Shown here: positions 1 to 6,727 of the stretch, piece after piece
Layout of the letters: every line of letters starts with the position of its first letter
Numbering within the stretch: position 1 is the stretch's first letter
Virus record (IMG/VR): IMGVR_UViG_3300047300_001121
Coordinates: 17,389 to 81,388 of that record
DNA from: a virus
Reading direction: 5' to 3' (one strand)
DNA length: 64,000 nucleotides
Notes under the pieces: model-generated
What the model saw: only the letters and a program-made list of their open reading frames with translations
Told to the model about the DNA's origin: nothing
The model's database searches: none
Made by a program: the position numbers and the translations under genes

Positions 1-108
1 TGCACCGCCGGACGGATCAGTGACGTAGAACCAGGCCAGGATGGCCAGGGGCACAGCCACGAATTGAAACCAGCGAGCACCGATGACGCTCAGGAAAGAC
101 TTGAACAT
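1..108 (-). CDS. Small membrane protein, 3' part cut by window edge
   Basis: The frame starts with ATG at 108 and stays open to base 1, giving at least 36 residues. The visible part has a basic, aromatic N-terminus and one hydrophobic stretch at about residues 14-28 ending in YVTDPSGG, which suggests a signal anchor or a single membrane helix. It follows the DUF4337-like gene after three bases and is in the same minus-strand unit. I cannot name the family; a small lysis or envelope protein would fit the position, but that is inference. Confidence 0.55.
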   Translation of the reverse strand, partial: MFKSFLSVIGARWFQFVAVPLAILAWFYVTDPSGGA

Positions 109-111
109 GGG

Positions 112-609
112 TCAGATCCAGAAGAAGGCAAACGCGAACAGTGCGGCACCCAGGGCGCCAACACCAACCGAAGCCCAGAACAGGGGCATGACAACAGCCA
201 GGATGGCTGCCGTCGACAAAACGATACCGAGCTGCAGAGCAATCCCGGCGTAGGTGTAGAGGGCCGACTTCGACTTGGCGACGTCGCGCTCAGCCTCGAG
301 GGCCTTGGCCTTTGCCGCCAGTGCCGTCATGCCGTCGACAGTGTCGTCGTGCATCCGCTTGGCTTCGCGGCGATAGTGCTGCGCCAGGTGCTTGTCGGTC
401 GTCGTGTCGGCCGTCGTGGCATAGACCACCGAGCGCACATTCTTGGCCTGATACCAGGTCCACAGGTTGTTCGCCTGGATGGTGTTGGTCAGGATCTTCG
501 ATGAGTTCGATCCGCCAAAGTAGCCATTGACAGCCAGCAGCGCAGCAAACACGGTGACCGTGATCGCGGCGCGCTTCTTGATGATGATTTCCAGCTCAGA
601 GCGGGTCAT
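112..609 (-). CDS. DUF4337-like membrane protein
   Basis: A 165-residue protein. The start at 609 is chosen because its ATG overlaps the TGA of the upstream gene (ATGA); a longer reading to 669 would run into that gene. There is a membrane helix at about residues 14-30, a central segment with WTWYQAKNVRS and a heptad-like alpha-helical stretch, and two hydrophobic C-terminal segments. The WxWYQAK motif and this helix plan match the DUF4337 family of bacterial and phage membrane proteins, whose function is unknown. It sits between two other membrane-associated genes downstream of a promoter with a structured leader RNA. Confidence 0.65.
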   Translation of the reverse strand: MTRSELEIIIKKRAAITVTVFAALLAVNGYFGGSNSSKILTNTIQANNLWTWYQAKNVRSVVYATTADTTTDKHLAQHYRREAKRMHDDTVDGMTALAAKAKALEAERDVAKSKSALYTYAGIALQLGIVLSTAAILAVVMPLFWASVGVGALGAALFAFAFFWI

Positions 610-1292
610 TCCGGGTCTTTCAGGCAAAAACGCGGAAGCACCCCGGTTCCCTGAACCGCCTTCCAGCAATCAATCACTTTCGGGTCCGTCGCCCACCGGC
701 GCTCGAACTCTGCTCGAGAAAAGTCATCCACGCGCCGCGTCTGGTAATCCAGGCGGATCCCGTACATCAGCGTGCAGAACACAATCAGCACCACGATGCC
801 GCCGAACCACTTCGTGATCAGCAGGCTGTAGCGATCGATTCTGCGCTGCCGGGCCCGGGCTTCCTCGGCAAGCTGCTTTTGCAGGTCTCGCTCAGCCTGG
901 AGCCGCTCTTCGCGGATCCGCTCGCGCTCGGCCGTGAACTCTGACCAGATGCCCGGCATGTCCAGGTGGTAGACCAGGAGCTCCCTGAGCTCGGCCTCCA
1001 TCTCGATCAGCTTGCGCCGATTCATCACGTTGTCGAGAGCGGCGTCGTTGAGACTCTTCAGGCGCGCCTTCGGGTTCGCCTTGAGCTCGGCCGCCTTCTG
1101 CTGCTCAGCGGCGGTAATGCTCTCGCTGTGACTGAAGAAGGACCCGCACAGCGTGGTCACCTCGGATGCGATGCTGGCAACGTCTTTGCCTGCGGTCTTC
1201 GCCTGGCGATAGAGATCAACCAGCTCGCGCACGCCATTGATGGCGGCTTTGCAACCACCGTAGGCAAGAGCAATAGATGCTGGGTCAAGCAT
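606..1292 (-). CDS. Membrane-anchored coiled-coil protein, unknown function
   Basis: A 228-residue protein. The start at 1292 is set by a strong GGGAGG ribosome site; a longer frame to 1358 would enter the tRNA gene. The N-terminus (MLDPASIALAYGG) is small-residue rich. Residues about 130-165 are a charged coiled coil rich in E, R and Q, followed by one membrane helix near residues 175-195 and a C-terminal tail with two cysteines. It is the first protein gene after the leader RNA and tRNA. No family is recognised; a virion or injection-associated membrane protein is possible. Confidence 0.6.
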   Translation of the reverse strand: MLDPASIALAYGGCKAAINGVRELVDLYRQAKTAGKDVASIASEVTTLCGSFFSHSESITAAEQQKAAELKANPKARLKSLNDAALDNVMNRRKLIEMEAELRELLVYHLDMPGIWSEFTAERERIREERLQAERDLQKQLAEEARARQRRIDRYSLLITKWFGGIVVLIVFCTLMYGIRLDYQTRRVDDFSRAEFERRWATDPKVIDCWKAVQGTGVLPRFCLKDPE

Positions 1293-1334
1293 GGAAACCT
1301 CCCATGTCTGACCCGCTCTCGGCCCGGGGATGTT

Positions 1335-1410
1335 TGGTTGCGGGAGTAGGAATTGCACCCACGCACTCGGGCGTATGAGGCCCGTGCTCTGCTGTCTGAG
1401 CTATCCCGCC
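1335..1410 (-). tRNA. tRNA with anticodon CAU (Met or Ile2), unusual D and T loops
   Basis: A 76-base cloverleaf reads on the minus strand. The anticodon arm is CGGGC-CTCATAC-GCCCG, the acceptor stem is seven pairs with a G-A mismatch at 1-72, the T stem is five pairs, the variable loop has five bases and CCA is encoded. Two things are odd: the D loop is AGACAGCA, without the usual GG, and the T loop is TGCAATT, with G where position 55 is normally U. These two positions normally contact each other. CAU could be elongator Met or, if modified with lysidine, Ile (AUA). It is co-directional with the leader RNA. Confidence 0.75.
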
Positions 1411-1567
1411 TAAATTTGGACGCGACTATCCCCTCAGAGGTAGTCGCAATTTGCGAAGTTTGTTATGCCTTATAGCGGCACCCTGCTCAGGCTACGCGGA
1501 CACAGTCCAAAGGGCCTGAGTGGGTTGCTCCTGCGGGAGCTGGTCATACGACCACAACCTTGCGGTT
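1411..1567 (-). ncRNA. Structured leader RNA of tandem hairpins upstream of the tRNA
   Basis: This region has no protein gene. On the minus strand it begins about where transcription from the promoter at 1574-1603 should start. Three adjacent 14-base hairpins follow with no gap: 1555-1568 (CAACC-GCAA-GGTTG), 1541-1554 (TGGTC-GTAT-GACCA) and 1527-1540 (GCTCC-CGCA-GGAGC). Next comes 1486-1520, a 7-bp stem enclosing GGAC-TGT-GTCC, then 1422-1447, a GCGACTA/TAGTCGC stem enclosing CCTC-TGA-GGGG. The tRNA starts at 1410. The RNA could be an antiterminator-like leader or a separate small RNA released by RNase P; both are inference. Confidence 0.6.
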
Positions 1568-1573
1568 GCCATC

Positions 1574-1603
1574 AGTATAACATATTGTTTTGTTTTGCGT
1601 CAA
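1574..1603 (-). promoter_or_regulatory. Sigma70-type promoter with overlapping operator for the leader RNA
   Basis: On the minus strand TTGACG (1603-1598) is 18 bases from TATACT (1579-1574). It begins just after the stop codon of the GIY-YIG gene. A CAACAAnnnGTTG-type operator (1601-1613, 12 of 13 positions) overlaps the -35. The 15-mer AACAAATAGTTGACG here also occurs at the promoter of the ~840-base RNA at 20469. Confidence 0.65.
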
Positions 1604-2293
1604 CTATTTGTTTGCACAAATTTCTTGGGGTCTTTTTGGCTTCAAAACTGGGCCGCTGGTCTGCGCCAAATTCACCAATGGACCAGCATTTTGCTTGTCG
1701 TATCTCGATCCAAAAAAGTGGATGAGCTTCGACTCGATCTCCAGGGCCTTGGCCTGCGTCAGGCCGGATGCAACAATTTTTACCACATCTTCCGCCATAA
1801 ACCCATCAACCCTGAGCTGCCGGAGGATTACGCCGTGGCCCTCGTTTCGCTTCAGGTCATAAGCGCGCAAGCCGATACCCTTGCCAACATAGAAGGGCTC
1901 GCCCGAGACTGAGATAGAGCAATCGCTGTGAACAAGCTTAATTTGCCTGTCAACTCTTGGATCAAAATGCAGGTATACGTAGTAGTCGGATGACCCGTCG
2001 GTGTCAACAAAATAACTCGACCAATCGCCGGACATCACGGCGCCGAAGTGTCGGATCCATGCGGCCTCGATCTCATCCTCGGTCGCATCCCTTAAAACAA
2101 GATGACGGTAGTTGCTATTCAGCCTTTGTTTTTCCGTGCTGCGACGGCGGTATAGATTTGAACCACCAAGGCGAGACATCCTGCGATGCTTCTCCTCAGA
2201 AATGGCTGACTCGATTGCGCAAAGCGCCTCCGAGGGAACCTGTTTTAGGTCTAGGTTTGCCAGCCAACTAAGGCTGAATGGGGTTTGCTGCAC
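1604..2293 (-). CDS. GIY-YIG family nuclease
   Basis: A 229-residue protein starting at GTG 2293 behind GAAGGG. The C-terminal half carries a GIY-YIG core: YYVYLHF for the GIY strand, FYVGKGIGLRAY for YIG plus the catalytic Arg, IESKLI for the metal-binding Glu and PLVNLA for the conserved Asn. The N-terminal half (residues 1-95) is helical and charged and may contact DNA. It sits alone between the leader-RNA promoter and the divergent early promoter region, the usual setting of a free-standing homing-type endonuclease. Target unknown. Confidence 0.75.
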   Translation of the reverse strand: MQQTPFSLSWLANLDLKQVPSEALCAIESAISEEKHRRMSRLGGSNLYRRRSTEKQRLNSNYRHLVLRDATEDEIEAAWIRHFGAVMSGDWSSYFVDTDGSSDYYVYLHFDPRVDRQIKLVHSDCSISVSGEPFYVGKGIGLRAYDLKRNEGHGVILRQLRVDGFMAEDVVKIVASGLTQAKALEIESKLIHFFGSRYDKQNAGPLVNLAQTSGPVLKPKRPQEICANK

Positions 2294-2619
2294 AAAAGGC
2301 CCTTCAAGTCTTCACTTACACACCAACCAACGGCGCCCACGCAAGGTGGCATAAGGCTTCTCACGGCCAAATGGAAGTGAAGGCTTGAGGAGCCTCCGTT
2401 TGTCGCTCAGTTGGTTGAATCGACAATAAAATTGTAGCACAACCAAAACAAATTGTTGTTTTTACGCCACAACTGACCACTGAGTGCCGTTCTGGGCACA
2501 GGGTTTTCCCTGATTGACCAACAAAAACCCACTGATTTGGTTGGTCATTGATTTGACCAATTTGTTTTGTTGCACAACAATCGGTTCATCACATCAACCA
2601 AACCACACAGGAGTTCGAC
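2294..2619. promoter_or_regulatory. Divergent intergenic control region with inverted repeat, operator and early promoter
   Basis: No gene is seen. It contains an imperfect inverted repeat (2305-2317 with 2375-2387, 12 of 13 paired) that would form a long stem upstream of the GIY-YIG gene. An operator-like AAACAAATTGTTG lies at 2446-2458. A plus-strand promoter has TTGACC at 2553-2558, a 17-base spacer and AACAAT at 2576-2581. The spacer and -10 contain TTGTTGCACAACAA, a near palindrome of the same half-sites. It should drive the genes from 2620. Confidence 0.6.
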
Positions 2620-2763
2620 ATGTTCCCGGCAACCCGCAGCAACCAGATCACATACGCCTACTTTTGCCAGCTTGGCGGCCTGTCCAACCCGGCCACTTGG
2701 AGAATCGAGCGCCGCAACGGCTCGCACAGCTATTACACCTACCACCTCGTCAGCGTTCGTTAA
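2620..2763 (+). CDS. Small protein of 47 residues, unknown
   Basis: First gene behind the plus-strand promoter at 2553. ATG follows an AGGAG site. The product is aromatic and basic (YAYFCQLGG, WRIERRNGSHSYYTYH). It looks like the short KfrB-like or single-domain proteins of phage early regions, but I cannot assign it. The next gene starts after ten bases with its own AAGGAG. Confidence 0.5.
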   Translation: MFPATRSNQITYAYFCQLGGLSNPATWRIERRNGSHSYYTYHLVSVR

Positions 2764-2773
2764 GGAGTTCTAC

Positions 2774-2998
2774 ATGATCGAACACAGCATCTCCGAATCC
2801 GTCATTGACGGCGCCGTCGACGTGATCATCAACACCCGCGACTTCTGCGGTGACGAGCGTGAGGCCGTGCGCGACTACTGCGCCGACCTAAAGCAGCCGC
2901 ACTGGCAGACCGTCTACCGCATCGCCAACTTCCGCGCCAACGCCCGCTGGAATGAGTTCCAGAAGAGCGCCGGCGTTGACCCCAAGTACACCTACTGA
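2774..2998 (+). CDS. Small early protein of 74 residues, unknown
   Basis: Starts at ATG 2774 after TAAGGAG. The acidic N-terminal half has a predicted helix (SESVIDGAVDVIINTR), followed by a CGDEREAVRDYC segment with two cysteines and a basic aromatic C-terminus. It is part of the early plus-strand unit. No family is recognised. Confidence 0.55.
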   Translation: MIEHSISESVIDGAVDVIINTRDFCGDEREAVRDYCADLKQPHWQTVYRIANFRANARWNEFQKSAGVDPKYTY

Positions 2999-3005
2999 GA
3001 TTCAC

Positions 3006-3239
3006 ATGAGCTTCAAAAAACCCCGACTAAAAGCAAACCTTGCGGCTGAGGGATCCGTGTCAATTCCCGCAGAGTGGAGAGAACTTGATGGCCTGGTCCG
3101 AGCGGACATCCTGAAGGATTGGATCGGCATCCTGCAAATTGAGTACGACATCGCGGTTCTGGAGATGATTGATGGACCCGACCGAAGGCTTAAAGCTGCC
3201 ATCCTGAAAAAAAAGCTGGCTAAATTTGTTCAACACTGA
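3006..3239 (+). CDS. Small early protein of 77 residues, unknown
   Basis: Starts at ATG 3006, seven bases after the previous stop. It has a basic N-terminus (KKPRLKANLAAEG), then mostly helical sequence ending in KKKLAKFVQH. It is charged, without membrane segment or cysteines. Unknown. Confidence 0.5.
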   Translation: MSFKKPRLKANLAAEGSVSIPAEWRELDGLVRADILKDWIGILQIEYDIAVLEMIDGPDRRLKAAILKKKLAKFVQH

Positions 3240-3249
3240 GGAGTACACC

Positions 3250-3462
3250 ATGGGCGGATTCGTAACAAAATCTTTCACTTGCATTGATGGCCGCTACGAG
3301 GTCACCGAGTACGGCAAGGGCACAGCCTACCTGGTCGAGGACAGCAAGACCATGAAGAGCTTCTACGTCCAGGGCGATGACGCCCAGACCCTGCGCAATG
3401 ACAGCCAGGAGTTCACCAACAAGCACGCCATTGTCGAGACGATGGCAGCCATAGGGGAGTGA
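3250..3462 (+). CDS. Small early protein of 70 residues, unknown
   Basis: Starts at ATG 3250 after GAGGAG. The pattern FTCIDGRYEVTEYGKGTAYLVED suggests a small beta-sheet fold followed by a helix with QTLRNDSQEF. No cofactor motif is seen. Cotranscribed with its neighbours. Confidence 0.5.
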   Translation: MGGFVTKSFTCIDGRYEVTEYGKGTAYLVEDSKTMKSFYVQGDDAQTLRNDSQEFTNKHAIVETMAAIGE

Positions 3463-3464
3463 GC

Positions 3465-3596
3465 ATGGCGGCCGAATACGACCCGCACTGGCCATTCCCG
3501 CAATACGACGAGAACGGCAAGCAGCTGCTGCCACCGCCGCCACCAAGGCGCAAGAAGCACCTCGAGCTCGAGGACATTGAAGATGCACCAATGTAA
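3465..3596 (+). CDS. Proline-rich microprotein of 43 residues
   Basis: ATG at 3465 follows the previous stop by two bases behind GGGGAG. The sequence has a YDPHWPFPQYDENGKQL stretch, five prolines and two arginines in a row and an acidic tail. Such WPFPxYD microproteins occur in phage early regions; the function is not known to me. Confidence 0.45.
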   Translation: MAAEYDPHWPFPQYDENGKQLLPPPPPRRKKHLELEDIEDAPM

Positions 3597-3605
3597 GGAC
3601 TGAAA

Positions 3606-4334
3606 ATGGAACGTGAATTATTGCGCCGGGCCGCGGTGGCCCTGAATGACTGGACCCACACTTATGCGTCGGAGCTCTGCGACTCCGAGCGCGTGGCACA
3701 GGCCTGGGCTCGAATTGAGGCGGCCGGCGGCACCGTTGCATACATCGCCGACTTGGCATCGGAAATCAATTCATTTCTGGCGCAGCCGGAGCAGAAGCCA
3801 TTGAGATGCAGGTCAGAGCCTTGCGTAAACGACAACAACATAGGGGCGTGTCGGAGATGCAAGAACTCCAGCGAGTTTCTTTCGTGGAATGACCAAGGGT
3901 CGCGGGAACTGGTGGCGTATGCCGACAAGATCGCGTTCGAGGACGCCATGAAAACCGGCAAGGGGTGCGACGTGTGGCCGACAGCTGGCGACTACGAGGC
4001 GCGCACCGGCCGCAAACTGATCGAACTTCGCACCCAACCCCAGACGCAGCAGGAGCGCACACCTGGAGGCGTGAATCTCGCGGATTACGACTACGACGAC
4101 GGGAGCTTCAAGGCGAAGAAAGAGCGCTTGCCACATGTCGCCACCAGCGACACATCGCGAACTCGTGTCGACGAAACCGCAAAACAGCAACATGACCCGC
4201 TGCCCAAAAGCGAGAGCTTAAAACACAAATACAACGCGCACAAAAAATATCCGTGGTTCTGTGCCGATTGCGGCTACCCAGAACATGAATTACTTATGCA
4301 CACAGCCGCCCACGGCATCAAGGAGACCGAATGA
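3606..4334 (+). CDS. Phage protein with two cysteine clusters, unknown
   Basis: A 242-residue protein starting at ATG 3606. An N-terminal helical domain is followed by CRSEPCVNDNNIGACRRC at about residues 68-85, a possible zinc knuckle. A polar linker leads to a C-terminal WFCADCGYPEHELLMH segment that could be a second zinc site of C2H2 or C2HC type. The stop overlaps the next start by four bases. A nucleic-acid-binding regulator is plausible but unproved. Confidence 0.55.
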   Translation: MERELLRRAAVALNDWTHTYASELCDSERVAQAWARIEAAGGTVAYIADLASEINSFLAQPEQKPLRCRSEPCVNDNNIGACRRCKNSSEFLSWNDQGSRELVAYADKIAFEDAMKTGKGCDVWPTAGDYEARTGRKLIELRTQPQTQQERTPGGVNLADYDYDDGSFKAKKERLPHVATSDTSRTRVDETAKQQHDPLPKSESLKHKYNAHKKYPWFCADCGYPEHELLMHTAAHGIKETE

Positions 4335-4555
4335 AAGAAGACATCAGCCCGGGTATGCAGGCGCTGTACGACATGGCCCTTGGACCGCAACACACCGGAT
4401 GGCCACCCGGCCTTCTGCAAGACGACTGCGCGGGCCTCAGCAAGTGGCTCGCGAGCAAACCAGACGCCAGGCGCAGGGTGCGCGAAGCGCTGGATGAGCT
4501 TGATCGCCAGGAGCACGCGCGCAGTGTTGTGCGTGGCTTCGGCATTACCGAATAA
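4331..4555 (+). CDS. Small helical protein of 74 residues, unknown
   Basis: Start overlaps the previous stop (ATGA). The product is helical and charged, with KWLASKPDARRRVREALDELDRQEHARS forming a likely long helix. There are no recognisable motifs. It shares the operon of the preceding cysteine-cluster protein. Confidence 0.5.
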   Translation: MKEDISPGMQALYDMALGPQHTGWPPGLLQDDCAGLSKWLASKPDARRRVREALDELDRQEHARSVVRGFGITE

Positions 4556-4569
4556 CAGGGAGGCACAAC

Positions 4570-4779
4570 TTGGCCAAGAAACAGTACCAATGCGCCAGCT
4601 GTGGCGACCCGTTCCTGGCACGCGAGGCCGACCGCAAGCGAGGCTGGGCACGCTTCTGCTCGAAGTCATGCAAGGCAATCAAGCAGGAGCAGCGCACCGG
4701 GCAGTATGCGCGACACCTCCAGGGTGCGCGCGAGGGCGGCCTCTGCTTTCCGTCATTTGCTGAAGGCGAAGTCCAATAA
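4570..4779 (+). CDS. Small zinc-ribbon protein
   Basis: A 69-residue protein with a TTG start at 4570 supported by GGGAGG eight bases upstream. CxxC (YQCASCGDPF) and CxxxC (FCSKSCKA) are spaced as in a treble-clef or zinc ribbon, followed by a basic tail. The family resembles small phage zinc fingers that bind nucleic acid or the host transcription machinery; no more exact assignment is possible. Confidence 0.55.
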   Translation: MAKKQYQCASCGDPFLAREADRKRGWARFCSKSCKAIKQEQRTGQYARHLQGAREGGLCFPSFAEGEVQ

Positions 4780-4813
4780 CCAACCAATTTGCTCGGATTT
4801 TTTTTCGTTCGGG

Positions 4814-4842
4814 TTGCAACAAAATGTTTTGTGCGCAACAAT
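4814..4842 (+). promoter_or_regulatory. Early promoter with operator
   Basis: TTGCAA (4814-4819), a 17-base spacer and AACAAT (4837-4842). An operator CAACAAAATGTTT lies at 4817-4829 inside the spacer. The end of the spacer plus -10 reads TTGTGCGCAACAAT, shared with the promoters at 2553 and 8098. Confidence 0.6.
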
Positions 4843-4874
4843 CAGTTCACAGTCAATTACATAGGAGTTTTTAA

Positions 4875-5357
4875 TTGAACACGCTTCACATCACCATCAA
4901 CGGCGAGCCAGCTCACGGCGCGCAGGCTGAGGCTCACTTCGTCGAGTGGGCCCTGGCCCTGGAACAAGAGCACAACGAGAAGCTGTTGGCAGCATGCAAG
5001 GGTGAGCGCACCTCCCTGGCGGCGATCAACGTATTCCAGTTTGCGGCGTTCTCTCCCTTCCGCACGACAGCGGATTGCAACTTGCTCGGCCAGGCCGGCA
5101 TTGAGATCAAGCCCGTCGTCCACTTTCAGGGCAACGTCGATTTTTACCAGGTGCCGCTCATTGACACCGGCGAGACGTGCGAGGTCGCCTATCTTTTCGC
5201 GCTTGATCACCCCCGGCTTGGGTGCAGACCCGTCCGTACGTCACGGGTCTTGAAAATGAATGACGACGGCTCATTCGAGACGCTGAACACCATCTACAAA
5301 CCGGCACCCGAGGTGGAGCATCTGCCGGCCGATGACACGGAAGGCGGTGCAGCATGA
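4875..5357 (+). CDS. Phage protein of 160 residues, unknown
   Basis: TTG start at 4875 behind TAGGAG, the first gene after the promoter at 4814. It is mixed alpha/beta: a strand MNTLHITING, a helix EWALALEQEHNEKLLAACKGE, then a beta-rich middle (IEIKPVVHFQGNVDFYQVPL). It overlaps the DnaN-like gene by four bases, so the two are translationally coupled and may work together in replication; this is inference from position. Confidence 0.5.
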   Translation: MNTLHITINGEPAHGAQAEAHFVEWALALEQEHNEKLLAACKGERTSLAAINVFQFAAFSPFRTTADCNLLGQAGIEIKPVVHFQGNVDFYQVPLIDTGETCEVAYLFALDHPRLGCRPVRTSRVLKMNDDGSFETLNTIYKPAPEVEHLPADDTEGGAA

Positions 5358-6013
5358 TCCGCTTTCACTTCGATCGCAAATTCATCCCCCTGGTGGCGCC
5401 GTTCGCAGCCAGGGCTGACGTCCGCTACTACTTGTGCGGCATCCGCGTGGAAGCCGCCGGTGATCGCCCTGGCGTGTACATCGTCGGATGCGATGGCCAC
5501 CGGCTCACGGTCGCCTACGACCGCACCGGCAGCATTGAGGGCGTCGAGGGCGGCTTGATCATGCGCGTGCCGCCTCAGTTCATCTCGGCATGCAAGGCGC
5601 GCTCATCATCGCCGCTGAAGGTCATCTGCGAGGGCGACCGGATCTCCGTCGGTGTTGAAGGCGGAGCTGCGCACAACGAGCGCGAGACGTACGTGATGCC
5701 GGGCAAGCCCTGGATTGAGGGCAACTACCCCAGGTGGAGGGACATCCTGCCCTGCTGGGCGGACCTGAAGCTCGGTTTCGCATCTGAGGTGAGCTCGGTC
5801 TACCTGGCCGACTACCTGAAGCTCAACAGCGGCGGCCGCTACGGCGACGGACTCGTGTTCTGGCAAGAGAAGGCCGACTCACCCATTGTGGTGCAGCACA
5901 CCTCGCAGCCGGAGATTGTGTCGATCCTGATGCCGCGGCGCACGGATGGCTCTGAGTTTCTGCGCAAGAAGTTGCCAGAGATCGCGGCCGGAAAGCAAAA
6001 GGTGACGCCATGA
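5354..6013 (+). CDS. Shortened DnaN-like sliding clamp protein
   Basis: A 219-residue protein that aligns with domain II of the bacterial DNA polymerase III beta clamp: DVRYYLCGIRVEA, then CDGHRLTVAY (DGHR at residues 47-50), VPPQFISACK, LKVICEGDRISV and GNYPRWRDILP. It begins exactly where domain II begins in E. coli DnaN. The remainder resembles only part of domain III (VSSVYLADYLKLN and EIVSILMPRR, like the VVMPMRL end of DnaN). A full clamp has about 366 residues, so domain I and part of III are missing. It may form a different ring, a partial clamp or a decoy for clamp partners. Confidence 0.7.
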   Translation: MIRFHFDRKFIPLVAPFAARADVRYYLCGIRVEAAGDRPGVYIVGCDGHRLTVAYDRTGSIEGVEGGLIMRVPPQFISACKARSSSPLKVICEGDRISVGVEGGAAHNERETYVMPGKPWIEGNYPRWRDILPCWADLKLGFASEVSSVYLADYLKLNSGGRYGDGLVFWQEKADSPIVVQHTSQPEIVSILMPRRTDGSEFLRKKLPEIAAGKQKVTP

Positions 6014-6333
6014 ATTGCAAACCAGGCGACCTGGCAATCATTGTCAATTGCGATTTCCCCGCAAACATTGGCAAGCTCGTGTCCGTGCTGAGGCCGGCCG
6101 ACATGAACGATTACCACTTGGGACCAAATGAGAATGATGGCTTTCTCTGGGAGTGCGAAACGCTCAGCGACGGCATCATTGGATGGGACGAAGGGGACAG
6201 CTACTCAGCCAACAAAGCAGGCGGCCTGATTGCTCTTACCGACAGCTATCTGAAGCCAATTCGCGACCCGGGCGACGACGCCGCTGATGAGATGGTGTTG
6301 CGCACCGGCAAGCCACAGGAGGTGACGGCATGA
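6010..6333 (+). CDS. SH3-like phage protein, paralogue of the gene at 19319
   Basis: A 107-residue protein beginning MNCKPGDLAIIVNCDFPANIGKLVSVLRP, followed by FLWECETLS and LTDSYLKPIRDPGDDA. The same opening and order are seen in the minus-strand gene 19319-19639 (MNCKPGDLAVVV, PANMGKIVRVVQP, FVWLCDT, CLRPLRPGED). The pattern fits a small SH3-like beta barrel common in proteobacterial phages. Function unknown. The start overlaps the clamp gene by four bases. Confidence 0.65.
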   Translation: MNCKPGDLAIIVNCDFPANIGKLVSVLRPADMNDYHLGPNENDGFLWECETLSDGIIGWDEGDSYSANKAGGLIALTDSYLKPIRDPGDDAADEMVLRTGKPQEVTA

Positions 6334-6476
6334 CCCACAAGACCATCTTCACCTGGGTGTATGCCGTCGTGCTCTCACTCGGCATCACCGTCGCATTCAC
6401 CGACGTGTTTGTCTGGCGCGCCGAAAAACCCGAGCCCTGCGGCTGCAATCAACCACCACAAAAGCACAAAAAATGA
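6330..6476 (+). CDS. Single-helix membrane microprotein
   Basis: 48 residues starting in an ATGA overlap. A hydrophobic helix (FTWVYAVVLSLGITVAFTDV) sits at about residues 7-26, followed by a cytosolic-type tail rich in P, C and K. It is likely an inner-membrane microprotein. Its role is not known. Confidence 0.5.
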   Translation: MTHKTIFTWVYAVVLSLGITVAFTDVFVWRAEKPEPCGCNQPPQKHKK

Positions 6477-6727
6477 CCACGATCGAATACAGCTACAAGC
6501 ACCCGGACCTTGATGTCCCGATTGAATGCACCCTGGACTGCGAGCCGCCCCAGCGCGGAGCTCGAGAGCACGGCACCGGCCTGCAACTTGAGCCCGATTA
6601 CGACGCATCCGCAGAGCTCACATCAGCTCGCGTCGGAGGCGTGGAGATCATCACGCTGCTAAGCGAAGACCTGGTGTACGAGATTCAATCTGCCGCACTC
6701 AGGCATTTGCAGGAGCCGTGCCTGTGA
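6473..6727 (+). CDS. Small phage protein of 84 residues, unknown
   Basis: ATGA-coupled to the membrane microprotein. It is beta-rich at the start (TTIEYSYKHPDLDVPIECTLDCEPPQRG), with an acidic centre and a C-terminal helix. No motif is recognised. Confidence 0.5.
   Translation: MTTIEYSYKHPDLDVPIECTLDCEPPQRGAREHGTGLQLEPDYDASAELTSARVGGVEIITLLSEDLVYEIQSAALRHLQEPCL

Noticed and set aside
1465-1912. Plus-strand frames over the leader RNA and GIY-YIG gene
   Set aside because: They cross the tandem hairpins and the minus-strand promoter and are out of phase with the clear GIY-YIG motifs on the other strand.
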